64,000 bases of DNA from CBDFLD01 sp965249005. Lineage in GTDB: Bacteria > Acidobacteriota > UBA6911. The position numbers were made by a program, and so were the translations under genes. Every line of letters begins with the position of its first letter. Within the stretch, counting starts at the first letter, position 1. Location of the stretch: NCBI GenBank assembly GCA_965249005.1, contig CBDFLD010000023.1, forward strand, positions 1,116,001 to 1,180,000, read 5' to 3'. The notes beneath the pieces were generated by a model. It saw only the letters and a list, made by a program, of their open reading frames with translations. It had not been told where the DNA came from and ran no database searches. This document shows positions 26,623-35,720 of this stretch, one piece after another.

Positions 26623-28068
26623 TCAAGCGTAACCCTTCCTTGCGCAGAGCTCACGAAAGGAAAGGTAGATCGAATCAAACTCGGACCGAAGATCAGGCCG
26701 GGGAAGGTATTCTTCGTCCCGGCTGGTCATGGACGCTATGGCGTCGTAGATGTCACCCGAGTAACAGGCGTCGCAGCCGGCCAGAACCGCAGCCCCAAAG
26801 GCGGCGACCGGATGTAGCGTCCGTACTACGCTGCGATCCAAAACGTCTGCCCGGAGCTGTGACAGAACCGGACTCGAAGCTGCCCCTCCAGCTGACAGAA
26901 CAACGTCTCCCACCGGGATGCCGGCCTCGATTAAAAGTTCGTATCCCCATCGCTCCACAAAAGCGATGGACTGAAGTTGGGCTGCGTACCATTCTCCATT
27001 ACTTTGAGGTTTACCCTCACAAAATGCCACAGCATCCGGCTTCGTGAAAGGAAAACGCTCGCCGCGACCTCGTAGCAGATAGCAGGCCATTCGGATGGGG
27101 AGACATGGACTCGCCAAGCGGTCAAAATCAGAATCCGTGATCGAGTCGCTCTCTCGCTGAAGACTCCCCATGCCGGTGTTGCTCGCTGCCCCGGGAATCC
27201 ATTGACCCGACGGGTGCAGATGGCAATAGATCCTTTCATCCGCGGCAGGCTTTTCCTTCGCCAGAATCTTCCAGACGATGGTCGTCCCCAAGGTGGTATT
27301 GCAGTGCCCGAGTTGAGCCGCGCCGGAGGCCAGGAAGGAGGCTATCCCATCGGTCGTACCGGCCAATACGGCAACGCCTTCCGGCAGCCCGGTCTCCTGA
27401 GCCGCCAATCGCGTTATCGAGCCAACTCTTGTGCCGGGACGGCAAACAGTGGGCAGCCGGCTGGTCGGCACGCCAGCTGTGTGGACGGTTCGGCTCCAAG
27501 CTTTTCTTTGCACGTCGAATCCGAGCTTCAGAGCATTCGACCAGTCGGACGTACCAAATTCTCCTGTCAGTCGCCCCGTCAACCATCCCGTGGGATGCGT
27601 CACGTATCTCGTTTGCTCCCACACCTCGGGTTCCGACCGTGCAACCCAGGCTGCCTTGACGATCGAAAAAGATGGATGGACTGTCTGCGCACAACCCTCG
27701 GCTTGATTGATCTCGTCACAGACCGTGCCGCCACGCGAATCGTCGTAGAGAATCGCAGCGCGAACCGGTTCACCGTTTTTGTCAGCCAGCACGAGAGTCC
27801 CGGAGGTGGAAGTAACCGCAACCCCAATGTATTCGGTTTTGGTGAACGCACCTCGTAATTTGCTCGTAACCCGCCGCATACACAGGCAAACTGCCTTCCA
27901 CCAGTCCTGAGGGTCTTGTTCGTGGATTTTGTCAGTGCGAAAGTCAGGATCTAGAGGTTCAAAACTCTCTGCAGACAGCCGACCTCGGACATCTGTGGCC
28001 ATGATCCGCACGCCACTCGTTCCCACGTCCACTCCGAGTAAGTGGCCTTGCTCCAAAGTCATGGTCAT
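26623..28068 (-). CDS. FGGY-family carbohydrate kinase (second paralogue)
   Basis: A 481-residue FGGY kinase clearly different from RhaB. It starts GVDVGTSGVRIMATD (ATP phosphate loop), has ILYDDSRGG, HPTGWLTGRLTGEFGTSD and GTTDGIASFLASG, then a C-terminal SAGGAASSPVLSQLRADVL adenosine region. The closest groups I can think of are ribulokinase/xylulokinase-like sugar and polyol kinases. The presence of two FGGY kinases with one aldolase suggests that two different ketoses enter the route. It is the first gene of the sugar block; the next upstream gene is the lipoprotein phosphoesterase 45 bp away. Confidence 0.85.
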   Translation of the reverse strand: MTMTLEQGHLLGVDVGTSGVRIMATDVRGRLSAESFEPLDPDFRTDKIHEQDPQDWWKAVCLCMRRVTSKLRGAFTKTEYIGVAVTSTSGTLVLADKNGEPVRAAILYDDSRGGTVCDEINQAEGCAQTVHPSFSIVKAAWVARSEPEVWEQTRYVTHPTGWLTGRLTGEFGTSDWSNALKLGFDVQRKAWSRTVHTAGVPTSRLPTVCRPGTRVGSITRLAAQETGLPEGVAVLAGTTDGIASFLASGAAQLGHCNTTLGTTIVWKILAKEKPAADERIYCHLHPSGQWIPGAASNTGMGSLQRESDSITDSDFDRLASPCLPIRMACYLLRGRGERFPFTKPDAVAFCEGKPQSNGEWYAAQLQSIAFVERWGYELLIEAGIPVGDVVLSAGGAASSPVLSQLRADVLDRSVVRTLHPVAAFGAAVLAGCDACYSGDIYDAIASMTSRDEEYLPRPDLRSEFDSIYLSFRELCARKGYA

Positions 28069-28113
28069 GGCTCACGCATGGTAAATGACAAGATAGAAGG
28101 CCCGGGACTCACT

Positions 28114-29154
28114 CTAGAGATCAGCGGCGCCACCCACGTTCGCTTCGATGATCTCCTCCTGAAACGCGAACACGGCGTCGTCGTCCGGCTGGACCGTTAC
28201 GCGAACCCAGTGGACATAGGGGTGGCCGAAACACTCGACTCGCGTGAAATTCTCGACCAGCAGGCCAGTTTGGGCCGAGTACAAAGGCTTGTCGATGCGG
28301 AAGACGTGGGTATCGCCGACGGCCAGGACAACCGGCCGCCCGAACGCCAGGGATTCTTGTTCGAGGACGGGATAAAGACGCTTCATCCCGAACCTGGGCC
28401 GCAGGCAGCCCTTACAGATCCGGCGGAGCACTGACGGGAGCCCGGAAACCATCCACGGGTCGGTCTGTGTAGAGATAAAAACTCCGGGGCTGTCGAGTTC
28501 GGTGGCGAGTCTAAAGGTCTCTGCAATCCAGGCGAGTGCGGCGTCCATGCGCCGCTCCGCGCGAGCCGGATCGGTGGGGGGGCGATTCATTCCCACCAAA
28601 TGCACCGTCGAGAAAACCACTCCATTGTGAGTCCACATCGCGTTCTCGACGAACTCCTCGAACTCGGGCCGGCTCCCCTGACTGTCGACTTCCATTGGTC
28701 GGCCCCCGGTGGTCTGGCGAGGATTCGGAAAAAACAGTTTGCGCAGAAAATCGAGGCGCTCGTATTCGTCAAAGCCCCCTGCGGCCTCTGAGGTGCAATC
28801 GAACCATTCGTTGTCTCCCGGCGTGAAGACGAATGGCGCGTCAAACCCCTGGTAGAGGTTGAACCGGGCTCGCATTATCTCGTCTGAGCAAGTCGATATG
28901 CTGGGACCCAGGATGTCTCCGAGATGAACGACCCATTCGAGTTCGCTCTGCCGGTTGACGTCGTCGATGAGTGCCTCGAACCGCGGTACATTTTTGGCCG
29001 GGTACGGGTTGTCGCCCAGCAGCGCAAACTCGAAGGAACGGTCCGGAGCCATCGTAGCCGCCGATTCGGGGGCTTGTGACGGACTGCACCCGATGCCCAG
29101 GAGCCAGAGCCCGAGCAGGGGAAGCACCAGGGCCGTGCTCTTGATGCGGGTCAT
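28114..29154 (-). CDS. Lipoprotein metallophosphoesterase (calcineurin-like)
   Basis: I choose ATG 29152-29154 (346 residues), preceded by GGGAGGGA at about 6 nt. The signal ends in LLGIGC-SPS, a lipobox, so the enzyme should be membrane-anchored. The calcineurin-like motifs are visible in order: LLGDNP, HLGDILG, TPGDNEW and a late GDTHVFRID. It therefore binds two metals and should cleave phosphate mono- or diesters outside the cytoplasm. It is the most upstream gene of the long minus-strand run and has no clear link to the sugar genes. Confidence 0.8.
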   Translation of the reverse strand: MTRIKSTALVLPLLGLWLLGIGCSPSQAPESAATMAPDRSFEFALLGDNPYPAKNVPRFEALIDDVNRQSELEWVVHLGDILGPSISTCSDEIMRARFNLYQGFDAPFVFTPGDNEWFDCTSEAAGGFDEYERLDFLRKLFFPNPRQTTGGRPMEVDSQGSRPEFEEFVENAMWTHNGVVFSTVHLVGMNRPPTDPARAERRMDAALAWIAETFRLATELDSPGVFISTQTDPWMVSGLPSVLRRICKGCLRPRFGMKRLYPVLEQESLAFGRPVVLAVGDTHVFRIDKPLYSAQTGLLVENFTRVECFGHPYVHWVRVTVQPDDDAVFAFQEEIIEANVGGAADL

Positions 29155-29470
29155 TGCTATCCCTCCCTGGGCGGCCTGGCCGTCCAACGAATGAATTTCT
29201 TTCCGGAGTCTACCCCCAAGGTGCGACTGGCGCGTTCATCAAGACTCCGAAGACTGTTGACCAAACCGATTTGCCAGATTTCGGGGATTCTATCACGCCT
29301 GCATCGTCTCACTGGAACTAGTTCGATTGCGTTTCAAAATCGGCAAATGGGGTCAAGAATTGCCAACGTCTCTAATCAGAAGCGCCCGGAGCCCGATTCA
29401 TCCGGCGCTTCTCGACTACCTCAGAAAAGTTTGACGTGGACGTGACTTTTGTTCCGTTTGCCCGGTCTGT
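29155..29470. other. Intergenic stretch upstream of the degraded repeat zone
   Basis: No gene is supported here. A half copy of the GCGACTGGCGCGTT palindrome found in the REP-like elements occurs at about 29224-29236. Short frames lack starts and family signals. Confidence 0.4.
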
Positions 29471-29954
29471 GACCAAGCGGGTCCTAGAGTCAACGACGGT
29501 CACATCGAGTGGAGCGTTTCGGTTCTGTCCCGGGAACTGAACACGGCAGCCAGGAACACCGTCTCGCAGCATCCAGATGGACCTGCAGACGGCTGGTCAG
29601 AATCCGGGCCCAACTGACGGAGACTGGGATGGGACAATTCAGACCCTCGAAGCCCTGAGAAAGCTTTCATGTCCTCCAAGCGGCTTATATGCATCATTTC
29701 CGGGAGCTCGGCCTTCTGAAACCTTGAAGGCTCTCGGAATCCGCATCCGAGAGCTAGCAAGACAGGGATCGACTGACTAAACCTGTTTTCGTCAGTCGAT
29801 CCCCTTCTCCTGTGGCGACCCGCGACAGTGCTACGCGCATGAGTCGTTGGGCACCTGCTCCGATTTATACCTCGACCGAGGAGGTGCGGGTCGCTCGACG
29901 GCCAGCCAGGACTTGTTGCCTACCAACAAGATTACGAGGTGATATTCGGCAAAT
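29471..29954 (+). repeat. Diverged long repeat, copy A, with peptidoglycan-binding-like remnant
   Basis: This ~484-bp segment aligns with copy B at 30577-31101 with many substitutions and indels. Shared landmarks include GACCAAGCGGGTCC, TCAACGACGGTCACAT, GTCTCGCAGCAT, AAGCTTTCATGTCC, AGGGATCGACTGACTAAA and ATTCGGCAAATC. A plus-strand frame around 29570-29780 reads SIQMDLQTAGQNPGPTDGD, later SETLKALGIRI. This resembles a PG_binding_1 (PF01471) unit (Leu-Gln, Asn-Pro-Gly-Pro-x-Asp-Gly, terminal Thr-Leu-x-x-Leu-Gly-Ile). The rest has no maintained frame, so it looks like an old, decayed gene duplicate. Confidence 0.55.
29765..29803. terminator. Strong hairpin, 13-bp perfect stem
   Basis: GGGATCGACTGAC and GTCAGTCGATCCC pair perfectly around a 13-nt loop. 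It directly follows the end of the peptidoglycan-binding-like frame in copy A, as a terminator would, but there is no clean T-run. In copy B only the left arm is intact (30889-30901), so the structure is no longer conserved there. Confidence 0.4.
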
Positions 29955-30576
29955 CGCGGTACGAATAGGGTCGAGGAAGACGTTCGTAGTCAAGGATGCG
30001 CACGAGAAGATCCAGGATCCATACGGCAGTTACCTACGGGTACGCCGAGGAACGCGTAGCCTGGTCAGTGACCGTTAGCCTGCCAAGAAACGGTCTATGG
30101 ACCGTTCCGGCAGAGTCAATGGCTGAGCGAAGAGGAATCGCGATGAAATCCTGGATCAACCCGCCCACACGGTGCTGGAAGAGGGAGCACTAATCCCACT
30201 TCGAAAAGCTGGTGGTGCGTCACCAGAAGGTACTGGTCGCCAGATCATGTCGCTTGGTGGACGCGTGATCCAGCCACATACGGAAGACCGTGCCGCAAGA
30301 GAGTGCTTCGTGAAAGCGTTCTTTGGCATCAAACGTTTCGAAAGATGATCGACCTTCCGCACCTGGCTCCAGAGTATCAAGGTCAACCACTGCCTCGGAA
30401 GCGCACGGTCAAAACCCAGGAAGGGAAATCTTTCGTGGATGCAACGAACCCCGAGGTGTCCGGCACGAGTATGACACGGTCCGCGTTCACGCAACGGCCC
30501 ATCGGGAAATGGACCCCGGTCCAGCGAGAGACAGCAGAATGGAGATTCGTGCTCGATTCCAGTGACCGCACACGCT
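29955..30576. other. Unassigned sequence between the two repeat copies
   Basis: About 620 bp with several broken frames on both strands and no recognisable family. Codon-like texture is visible (for example around 30160-30360 plus), suggesting a decayed gene, but I cannot name it. Confidence 0.3.
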
Positions 30577-31101
30577 GACCAAGCGGGTCCCCTGGTCAAC
30601 GACGGTCACATGGAGTGGAGCTTTCCATACCTGTGAAGAGACCGAAGCACCCAGCCAAACAGCCGTCTCGCAGCATTCAAGATGCGGCCCTGCAGAGCGG
30701 GCCTGGTCAGGAATTCCAGGGCCCATACGGACGGAGTCATGGGAGGCGGAATCAGACCCTCGAGAGACAGCAAGAGCAGGCGAAGCTTTCATGTCCGATG
30801 ACCTCAAGGGGCTGGCCCAGCGGAAGGGCAGGACCTTCGAAACCTTGAAGAGCTCTCGGAATCTCGCATCCTCGAGCTAGCAAGACCAGGGATCGACTGA
30901 CTAAACGCTGTTTCTGGAGCGTCAGTCCGATCACCGCTTCGATCGGAGTGTGCTGACCTCGCGACGTACTCTCGCTCACATGGAATCGTTCGGCGCCTGC
31001 TCCGATTTTTCCCTCGCCACTCATGACGCTCGCTCGTCGATTTCATCCCGAGCAACTTGTTGCTTACCACCAGGAGGTTCCCGTTTTAAATTCGGCAAAT
31101 C
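30577..31101 (+). repeat. Diverged long repeat, copy B
   Basis: This is the second copy of the 29471-29954 sequence, about 525 bp. It keeps PSRSIQ, then, with frame changes, a Leu-Gln-x-Ala-Gly and an Asp-Gly-Val-Met-Gly segment equivalent to the PG_binding_1 loop of copy A. The copy ends at ATTCGGCAAATC, right where the broken MscS-like gene begins, so the duplicated unit may have included the region upstream of that gene. Confidence 0.5.
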
Positions 31102-31925
31102 TGATTGCTAAAATCCAGGACCTGATCGACATCTTTCGTATGCCACCGCCCCGAAGGTCGTCCCGAGGCTCGGACTCCATGATCGTGGCACTGATCGTGG
31201 CCGACTATTTTGAGAAAAGTTGTTGAGCCTGGATAGTGGACCGTGAGTGCCGGCTTTGACGGTCTGGTCGGACGTGCGGGAGTGGACAAGATGGTGCAGC
31301 GAAGTTGGAATTCGGCATGCAGCTCAATCCTGGTCCTGCCAGGCGACAGGTCTATTTCCTGCTCCTGTTTCTCATGGCCAAGACTACTGGCCGACACACT
31401 GGGCTGAAAAGCTGGTATCGGACGCGCTGGCATCCTTCTTCGCCTAGTCTGTCGCCAACCTGATTGCAGCCCTCCTCATGCTGGTGCTGTGATCGGCCGC
31501 CTCCGCAGTTCGTGGGTGGCACGGTGAGCCAGGCGGCGGAAAGCGCCGGCATCGAATTCGCTCCCACCCTGGGCCGGGTTGTCTCGAGCCTCATTATTTT
31601 CATCGTGGGCATCATGGCCATGGCCCAACTCAAGGTCGATACCGAGATGATACGGCTCGTCTCCAGCTTCATCATGGCCGGTGCGGCCATCGCTTTTGGT
31701 CTCTCCTTCGGTCTTGGGGCGCGCGAGATCACCCGGAACGTGATTGCCGGCTTCTATGCCAGGAAACTCCTGGAACCGGGCAAGGCGCTCGAGGTTGGAG
31801 AACATCGCGGCACCTTGAGAACCATTACCGCTACCCACGCCATTCTCGAGGCCGAAGACCGAAACATCACGATTACGATCACGGTTGCCAATGGAGTCTT
31901 TCTGGACGAGGTTGCAAAACAGTGA
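31090..31925 (+). pseudogene. Broken MscS-like mechanosensitive channel gene
   Basis: Pieces of one protein can be followed across several frames: NLIAKIQDLIDIFRM (31096 on), SAGFDGLVGRAGVDKMVQ (~31240), VYFLLLFLMAKTT (~31350), DALASFFA, then a continuous frame from about 31510 to the stop at 31925. That frame has two hydrophobic helices, GLSFGLGAREITRNVIAG, the typical Gly/Ala-rich pore helix of small-conductance channels with a conserved TM helix, and the first beta part (ALEVGEHRGTLRTITATHAI). The 5' half has at least three frame changes and in-frame stops. The 3' ORF alone (153 residues) lacks a proper N-terminus and is unlikely to make a channel. Confidence 0.7.
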
Positions 31926-32097
31926 GGCTTGTCCTGGTCGCTACGCTTCCCCTTCTTGTTGCCCGGCGCATGTGACTTTCCTCCCGCTCCCCGGTCAGAA
32001 GCACTGAATCGGTCATTGGAAAAAACCCAGGCCTCGTCCGCGACTGGGACATTGGCCTACTTTTGTTTCATGCCGACGACAGAGAGGAAAAAAGCTC

Positions 32098-33159
32098 ATG
32101 CGCTGCATCGTCCGTCTAGCTCTTGCCTGGGTCTTGATCTGCCCCACATTACTGGCGGATCAAATCATCTTGAAAAACGGAGACCGACTGACCGGGGAGA
32201 TCCTCGAGTCCGACGAGAAGGCCCTGACGATACAGTCGGAGTTTGCCGGAACCGTGCAGGTGCAGTGGTCTGCCGTCGAGCGTATCTCTTCCGAGAATCC
32301 GTTGTACCTGACCCTGAAGGACAACCAGCGCGTCGTCGGGACGGTGCAGACCGACCAAGGCCAACTCCAGGTCCAGACCGCAGAGACCGGTTCCGTGACT
32401 CTGTCCAAGGATGCCATCTCCACGATTCGATCCGGCGAGCGCCATGCCGCCTACCTCGACGAGATCGATCGTCTGCGCAACCCTGGATTGACCGACCTGT
32501 GGAAGGGCTCGCTCGATGCCGGCCTCAGCCTTTCCGGGGGCAATGCCGACAACACAGTCTTCTCGATGGGATTTGGCGCGGATCGGGCCACATCACGCGA
32601 CAAGATCACCGTTCACGCGGCTTCACTCTACGCGACCAATTCGACGGGCGGGGAATCCGTCACGACCGCGAACGCGATCCGAGGAGGAGCGCGCTACGAT
32701 GTCAACCTTTCGGACCGCACATTTGTCTTTGGCCTGGGAGATCTCGAGTTTGACGAGTTCCAGCAGCTGGACCTGCGCACGGTTCTCGGCGGAGGTTTGG
32801 GCTGGCACGTAACCAGGAGCGACCGAGCGGTGTTTGACGTCTTCGGTGGCGGAACCTTCAACAAGGAGTTCTTCTCCACCGGACTGACCCGCAGCTCGGG
32901 CGAGGTGCTCCTGGGCGAAGAGCTTTCCTACAAGCTCTCGGAGCGGACTTCACTTACGGAAAGGCTGGTCTTCTTCCCGAACTTGACCGAGACCGGGGAA
33001 TACCGTCTGAACTTCGACATCTCGGCGGTTACCAACATCCGCTCATGGTTCAACTGGCACGTCTCGCTCAGCAACCGCTTCCTGAGTAACCCGGTTCCCG
33101 GAAACGAAAGAAACGACATTCTATTGACCACGGGTGTCCGGGTCAACTTTGGCCGGTAA
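32098..33159 (+). CDS. DUF481 outer-membrane beta-barrel protein
   Basis: A 353-residue protein with a signal peptide (CIVRLALAWVLICPTLLAD). Residues 22-115 form a small beta domain that starts DQIILKNGDRLTGEIL and repeats as NQRVVGTVQTDQGQLQV, an Lsm-like/SH3-like pattern often found before DUF481. Residues about 135-353 are DUF481 (YdiY-like): alternating strands beginning WKGSLDAGLSLSGGNADNT and ending in an aromatic/Arg tail (LLTTGVRVNFGR) typical of outer-membrane barrels. The last residue is Arg rather than Phe. It implies an outer membrane. DUF4332 follows 55 bp downstream on the same strand. Confidence 0.85.
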   Translation: MRCIVRLALAWVLICPTLLADQIILKNGDRLTGEILESDEKALTIQSEFAGTVQVQWSAVERISSENPLYLTLKDNQRVVGTVQTDQGQLQVQTAETGSVTLSKDAISTIRSGERHAAYLDEIDRLRNPGLTDLWKGSLDAGLSLSGGNADNTVFSMGFGADRATSRDKITVHAASLYATNSTGGESVTTANAIRGGARYDVNLSDRTFVFGLGDLEFDEFQQLDLRTVLGGGLGWHVTRSDRAVFDVFGGGTFNKEFFSTGLTRSSGEVLLGEELSYKLSERTSLTERLVFFPNLTETGEYRLNFDISAVTNIRSWFNWHVSLSNRFLSNPVPGNERNDILLTTGVRVNFGR

Positions 33160-33214
33160 CGCGGAGAACTAACTTCAAAACAGACACGAAACACAATCGA
33201 AAGGAGAAAGACTC

Positions 33215-33622
33215 ATGGCTTACAAGATCGACGAAATCGAAGGAATCGGACCCGTCTACCAGACCAAGCTGGGTGCGGCCGGCATCCGGAACACCGGCGA
33301 TTTGCTCAAGCTCTGCTGCGATGCCAGAGGCCGCAAGCAAGTGAGCGAGCAGACCGGACTCAACGAGGGGCAGCTGCTCAACTGGTCCAACATGGCCGAC
33401 ATGATGCGGATCTCGGGAATCGGCCCCCAGTTCTCAGAGCTCCTGGAGGCGTCGGGAGTCGACACGGTCAAGGAGCTGCGCAATCGCAATGCGGAAAACC
33501 TCGCGGCCAAGATGCAGGAGGTCAATGCAGCCAAGAAGCTGAGTCGGGTCTCGCCCGCGGTTTCGAGCATCCAGGGATGGATCGAGCAGGCCAGGCGGTT
33601 GGCCCCCACGATAACCCATTAG
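33215..33622 (+). CDS. DUF4332 helix-hairpin-helix protein
   Basis: A 135-residue cytosolic protein with two helix-hairpin-helix units: IDEIEGIGPVYQTKLGAAGI at the N-terminus and ISGIGPQFSELLEASGVDTV at about 67-87. This is the DUF4332 pattern; such proteins are thought to bind nucleic acid non-specifically, but no role is established. AAGGAG is 10 nt upstream of the ATG. The gene is cotranscribed at most with DUF481; it converges with the BNR-repeat gene. Confidence 0.85.
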   Translation: MAYKIDEIEGIGPVYQTKLGAAGIRNTGDLLKLCCDARGRKQVSEQTGLNEGQLLNWSNMADMMRISGIGPQFSELLEASGVDTVKELRNRNAENLAAKMQEVNAAKKLSRVSPAVSSIQGWIEQARRLAPTITH

Positions 33623-33684
33623 ATCTTTTCGTGAATCCATTTGATTTCTCGCGGTCGGGCCGGAGCATCCGTGCCAGAGCTTTG

Positions 33685-33703
33685 GACTCCTTATTAAGGA
33701 GTC
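33685..33703. terminator. Hairpin between convergent genes
   Basis: GACTCCTT and AAGGAGTC form an 8-bp perfect stem around ATT, 63 bp after the DUF4332 stop and upstream of the end of the convergent BNR gene. There is no T-run, so intrinsic termination is only possible. Confidence 0.3.
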
Positions 33704-33752
33704 GACCATGCTCAAGGAATTCAAAGCAGTAGGCGCAATATCGCGAAAATCA

Positions 33753-33770
33753 AATTTTCAAGCTGTGACC
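33753..33770 (+). repeat. Single end of a palindromic repeat
   Basis: AATTTTCAAGCTGTGACC is the exact reverse complement of 35721-35738 and differs by one base from 35797-35814. It is a half copy of the element at 35721-35814 and lies at the 3' end of the BNR-repeat gene. Confidence 0.6.
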
Positions 33771-33789
33771 CCTTTGGCCGAGGTAGGGG

Positions 33790-35679
33790 TCACGGGTGAA
33801 CGGAGAGACGAAAGACACCGCCTCCATATGTGCCCACATATAGCGTGCGCCCATCTTGGGACAATGCCACGCCCCACACGTGATCATTCGGTAGATCGGC
33901 ACTCATGTCTTTCCACGTTTCGCCGCCGTCCGCTGTGGTCCACACTCCCCCACGTGCGACATCCTGGTTTGCCAGCTTGATCTCGGCACCATTGACGCCG
34001 ACATACAGCCGTCGAGGATCGGTTGGACTGGCGATGATTTCACGTACCTCGCAGTCAAACAGCCACGGCGGATCCGAGATTTCTTGCCAGGTCGTGCCGC
34101 GGTCTCGAGAGAACGCCAGAAAAGATCTACCACCGGCAAAGACACTCTTGCCTTCTTCCGCAAGCGCCACCGTTTTGAGTTCATGCCCTCGCAACCCACC
34201 GCGTCGCCAGTTGAGGCCGGCGTCATCGCTTACATACGCCCCATCGTTGGCCGCAGCCCAGACTCGGTCGGACCCGGTCTCGGCGACCAGACGAGAGGCC
34301 CCGAACCGTGCCTGTTTAGAAACCCAGTTCTCGCCTGCGTCATCGGATCGGAAGAGAAGTACGCTTCCCGTCGCAAAATCGACCACGGATGCGAGCCCAA
34401 CTCGCGACTCCTTCCCGGCGAACGCCGTGGCTACGCAGACGTGTTTGTCGATTACGGGCTCTAACGTTTGCCCGCCATCGCGGCTGAAGTAGACCCCTTT
34501 TTGAAAGGTCCCGAAGAGGATCCGGTTGGGATCCGTAGGAGAGACAGCCGGCAAGTAGGTGGTTGCCTTCAGACCGTTGATTCGGTGCCAGCGCACGCCG
34601 TCGTCCGGCGTGGTTTGCCCTTGCCAAAGGGTGGGGGCGAGGGCGTGGTCTTCTGCGCTGTAGGCCCCAAGACACGAAACCCAGATTCTGTCGGGGCTTT
34701 GGGGGTCGATCGTCAAGCCGGTGACGTAGGTTGCGTGAAGCCCCTTGTTGATGGCGGTCCAAGATGCGGCGCGGTTCGGGCTGCGAAAAATGCCTTCGTT
34801 TGTCCAGTTGGAGCAGAACAAGGTCGAGTCTTTGGCCTGTTCCATTCCGATGACCCATTTTCCAATCAATCCCTCACTGGCGGGGGTCCAGGTTTTGCCG
34901 GCGTCCGTGGTTTTTAGCACACCATTGGGATTGCCCAGGGTGCCGCAATAGACAGTCTGTTCGCCGTCTTCAGACTCGACGATGATGTCCCAGATGAGGT
35001 GTCCAGCAAGCCCCAGCCCAATCCAGGTCGCTCCCCCGTCTGTCGAACGAAAAAGCCCGGTCGTGGTGCCGGCAAGTAGAGTACCGACCGGGGTCATGCG
35101 CAGATATGGTACGGTTTGCCCCTTGAGCCCTGCGCGACCCCACGATGCTCCTGCGTCGGTCGATTTGAACACGCCGTCGCCCGGTCTGTCCTGATCGAAA
35201 CCGGTTCCAAGGTAAAGAGTGCGACAGACCGCACCTTTTGCTGATTTCGGATCGATCACCAGACATGTGGTCCGGCGGGCAGTGAGTCCCTGCCCTATCT
35301 CCGTCCAGTTTTCTCCACCATCGATCGACCGTATCAGCGGATGTCGCCCGTACAAGTCGGTGGCGTATAGCACCTCCGAGTTGACCGGATCGACGGCCAA
35401 CCACCATCCCGTGGCATTTCGCAGCTCTTCCGTGACGAGCCGCCACGAATTACCCCCGTTGGTCGACTTCCAGATCCCTCCCGAATCGTCCGAACCGGCG
35501 AGGACGACATTGTCGGAGGTCGGGTGGATCAGAAAATGAGGGAAGAAACCTCCCTCCGGACCGAGGGATTCCCACTCCGCCGCAGGCTCCATAGAGACGG
35601 CGGCAGGCGGAATGCCCAGGACGATGGCAAGCACCAGCCCAAATCTTGGGAGGATTCCATACCTCCATGTAGCACTCAT
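33790..35679 (-). CDS. Secreted BNR/sortilin-like beta-propeller protein
   Basis: I start at ATG 35677-35679 (629 residues) because the longer frame runs through a palindromic repeat. A signal peptide (LPRFGLVLAIVLGIPPAAVS) is followed by ten or so Asp-box repeats with the form S-x-D-x-G-x-x-W (KSTNGGNSW, RSIDGGENW, KSTDAGASW, RSTDGGATW, KTTDAGKTW, RSDDAGENW, TTADGGETW). This is the sortilin/Ycf48-like propeller used for binding or, rarely, glycan hydrolysis. No sialidase Arg triad can be argued for. The gene stands alone and carries parts of the same repeat on both sides. Confidence 0.82.
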   Translation of the reverse strand: MSATWRYGILPRFGLVLAIVLGIPPAAVSMEPAAEWESLGPEGGFFPHFLIHPTSDNVVLAGSDDSGGIWKSTNGGNSWRLVTEELRNATGWWLAVDPVNSEVLYATDLYGRHPLIRSIDGGENWTEIGQGLTARRTTCLVIDPKSAKGAVCRTLYLGTGFDQDRPGDGVFKSTDAGASWGRAGLKGQTVPYLRMTPVGTLLAGTTTGLFRSTDGGATWIGLGLAGHLIWDIIVESEDGEQTVYCGTLGNPNGVLKTTDAGKTWTPASEGLIGKWVIGMEQAKDSTLFCSNWTNEGIFRSPNRAASWTAINKGLHATYVTGLTIDPQSPDRIWVSCLGAYSAEDHALAPTLWQGQTTPDDGVRWHRINGLKATTYLPAVSPTDPNRILFGTFQKGVYFSRDGGQTLEPVIDKHVCVATAFAGKESRVGLASVVDFATGSVLLFRSDDAGENWVSKQARFGASRLVAETGSDRVWAAANDGAYVSDDAGLNWRRGGLRGHELKTVALAEEGKSVFAGGRSFLAFSRDRGTTWQEISDPPWLFDCEVREIIASPTDPRRLYVGVNGAEIKLANQDVARGGVWTTADGGETWKDMSADLPNDHVWGVALSQDGRTLYVGTYGGGVFRLSVHP

Positions 35680-35720
35680 ACCGTTGCCCCCAATGGACTC
35701 CAGGAAGCCTATCACACTGC

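Noticed and set aside
29812..30078. Plus-strand 88-codon frame in the repeat zone
   Set aside because: It spans the end of repeat copy A into unrelated sequence, has no ribosome site and copy B does not keep the frame.
31464..31925. An intact short MscS protein
   Set aside because: The frame begins in the middle of the transmembrane region and upstream coding pieces of the same protein are visible in other frames.
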